Below are positions 6,714 through 7,273 of a stretch of 7,273 bases of DNA, piece after piece (within the stretch, counting starts at the first letter, position 1; each line of letters starts with the position of its first letter). Where the stretch lies: positions 1-7,273 of the forward strand of contig JAKLEJ010000174.1 of NCBI GenBank assembly GCA_022711695.1, written 5' to 3'. The position numbers and the translations under genes were made by a program. This DNA is from Verrucomicrobiota bacterium. GTDB lineage: Bacteria > Verrucomicrobiota > Verrucomicrobiia > Limisphaerales > JACRJZ01. The notes under the pieces are model-generated. The model saw only the letters and a list, made by a program, of their open reading frames with translations. It was not told where the DNA came from and did no database searches.

Positions 6714-7001
6714 CTAGCGCGGCAGCTTGTCGAACCGGAAGGTGCAGCAGTCCAGCTCCAGGGCGTTGCCGTTGCCGGCCAGGTGGTCCTTGAGGCCCGC
6801 CGTCACGCCGTAGAGCCGCTGTTTGCCCGCCTTCTCCATCTCCAGCAGGCCGGCCTCCTTCAAAATCCGCAGGTGCTTGGAGACATTGTAATGGGACATG
6901 CCCAGGCGTCGGGCGATGGCGTTCACCCCGAGGCGGTTCTTCAGGAGAAGGCGCATGATGCGCAGCCGGCTCAGCTCTCCGAGCGCTTTCAACACGGCCA
7001 T
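6714..7001 (-). CDS. ArsR/SmtB-family winged-helix transcriptional regulator
   Basis: This small (95-residue) DNA-binding protein is likely a repressor released by metal or metalloid binding. It has the ArsR opening LKALGELSRLRIMRLLL (4-20), a helix-turn-helix NAIARRLGMSHYNVSKHLRIL (27-47, recognition helix around SHYNVSKHLRIL) and a wing EMEKAGKQRLYGV (54-66). The classical ELCVCDL cysteine motif in the DNA-binding helix is absent. Instead a Cys85-Cys86 pair sits in the C-terminal tail LDCCTFRFDKLPR, recalling the C-terminal cysteines of the Acidithiobacillus ferrooxidans ArsR. The ATG at 7001 is chosen because GGGGCGA lies just upstream. An in-frame GTG at 7019 would add six residues and a third cysteine immediately before the Met, which could complete a three-sulfur site. 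Longer in-frame extensions (up to a TTG at 7256) are Arg/Pro/Gly-rich and unlikely. The gene heads a minus-strand cluster with the GTPase and the aquaglyceroporin. Confidence 0.88.
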   Translation of the reverse strand: MAVLKALGELSRLRIMRLLLKNRLGVNAIARRLGMSHYNVSKHLRILKEAGLLEMEKAGKQRLYGVTAGLKDHLAGNGNALELDCCTFRFDKLPR

Positions 7002-7247
7002 GCACTTCGCCCCGTTCACAGCCGCCAGCCTAGCCGCGACTCCCGGCCGCGGCAAGCCCGGCCGACGGCCCGAGTCCGCGCGTCCGCCGCCCTGTCCGGT
7101 CAAGCCCGGGCGTCTTGGAACGCGCCGGGGACCGCCAGCGCGTGCGATGTGGATTTGGACACAGCACCCCGGCGATCCCCGCCGCCGGGCGGCGAAAAAA
7201 CCTTTGCGCGGGGGCGGCGTTCCTCGCACATTCCTGCCTCGACGATT
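7002..7247. promoter_or_regulatory. Upstream region of the ArsR gene, probable divergent promoter region
   Basis: These 246 bp hold no supported gene. An Arg/Pro/Gly-rich frame continuous with ArsR looks like GC-driven open frame. The region should contain the ArsR promoter and possibly that of a divergent gene starting at 7248, but no convincing -35/-10 pair is visible on either strand. It contains TTGCGC (7204-7209) and GCACAT (7226-7231), half-site-like words that also occur in the candidate operator at 6652-6673 but with wider spacing here, and a loose TGTG...CACA repeat at 7148-7163. Confidence 0.4.
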
Positions 7248-7273
7248 ATGAAGCAAGAAGCTGTGAAAGTGGC
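7248..7273 (+). CDS. Possible start of a divergent gene, cut by the window end
   Basis: An ATG at 7248 opens a frame of eight full codons reading MKQEAVKV before the window ends. It is divergent from the ArsR gene, and the local base composition becomes less GC-rich at this point, as at a coding start. There is no clear ribosome binding site. The fragment is too short to identify. The Met-Lys...Glu-Ala-Val-Lys pattern is reminiscent of arsenite methyltransferase (ArsM) N-termini, which would fit beside an ArsR gene, but this is speculation. Confidence 0.3.

Noticed and set aside
7180..7200. CGCCGC/GCGGCG hairpin followed by AAAAAA, terminator-like
   Set aside because: The A-run follows on the plus strand and the T-run precedes the stem on the minus strand, so neither direction gives a Rho-independent terminator.
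7002..7256. Extension of the ArsR gene upstream to a TTG at 7256 (180 residues in all)
   Set aside because: The added residues are Arg/Pro/Gly-rich, unlike any ArsR N-terminus, and would overlap the divergent upstream region.
1..7273. CRISPR array, insertion sequence, integrase or attachment site
   Set aside because: No spaced direct repeats, transposase-like protein or terminal inverted repeats are visible anywhere in the window.

Overview
This is a GC-rich bacterial window with eight complete or partial protein genes and one possible further gene start. The gene styles resemble Verrucomicrobiota or a neighbouring PVC lineage: an agarase-like glycosidase, an L13 and S9 pair with planctomycete/verrucomicrobial-looking sequences, a P47K-type GTPase, and an ArsR protein ending in a CC...FDKLP tail. 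That assignment rests on remembered family appearance, not on a search, and is only moderately secure. None of the gene starts is preceded by a clear GGAG-type Shine-Dalgarno sequence.

Layout. Bases 1-1347 (+) hold the 3' part of a clan GH-A glycosidase, most like GH50 beta-agarase. It converges on a two-gene minus-strand operon (3326 down to 1376): a GltD-like iron-sulfur/NAD(P)H/FAD oxidoreductase, overlapped by 8 bp by a nickel-iron hydrogenase maturation protease. The 294-bp region 3327-3620 is a divergent promoter region. Rightward from it runs the ribosomal operon rplM-rpsI (3621-4493), which has a ribosomal-type promoter and ends at a strong hairpin terminator (4517-4550). That terminator is shared with a converging minus-strand cluster.

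The converging cluster (7001 down to 4556) reads ArsR-family repressor, then a COG0523/CobW-type GTPase, then a GlpF-like aquaglyceroporin. A short ORF start at 7248 (+) may open a divergent gene, which is cut off by the window end.

How they may work together. L13 and S9 are the usual ribosomal pair. The GltD-like protein and the protease are translationally coupled, but no hydrogenase subunit gene is in view. The most interesting unit is the ArsR-GTPase-aquaglyceroporin cluster. Its regulator lacks the classical metal-binding cysteines in the DNA-binding helix but has a C-terminal Cys-Cys pair, and its channel carries the NPARD signature of glycerol/metalloid channels. This recalls the known arsR-aqpS arrangement in Sinorhizobium meliloti and suggests a metalloid (arsenite/antimonite) or metal response cassette with an added metal-handling GTPase. 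That role is inferred from context.
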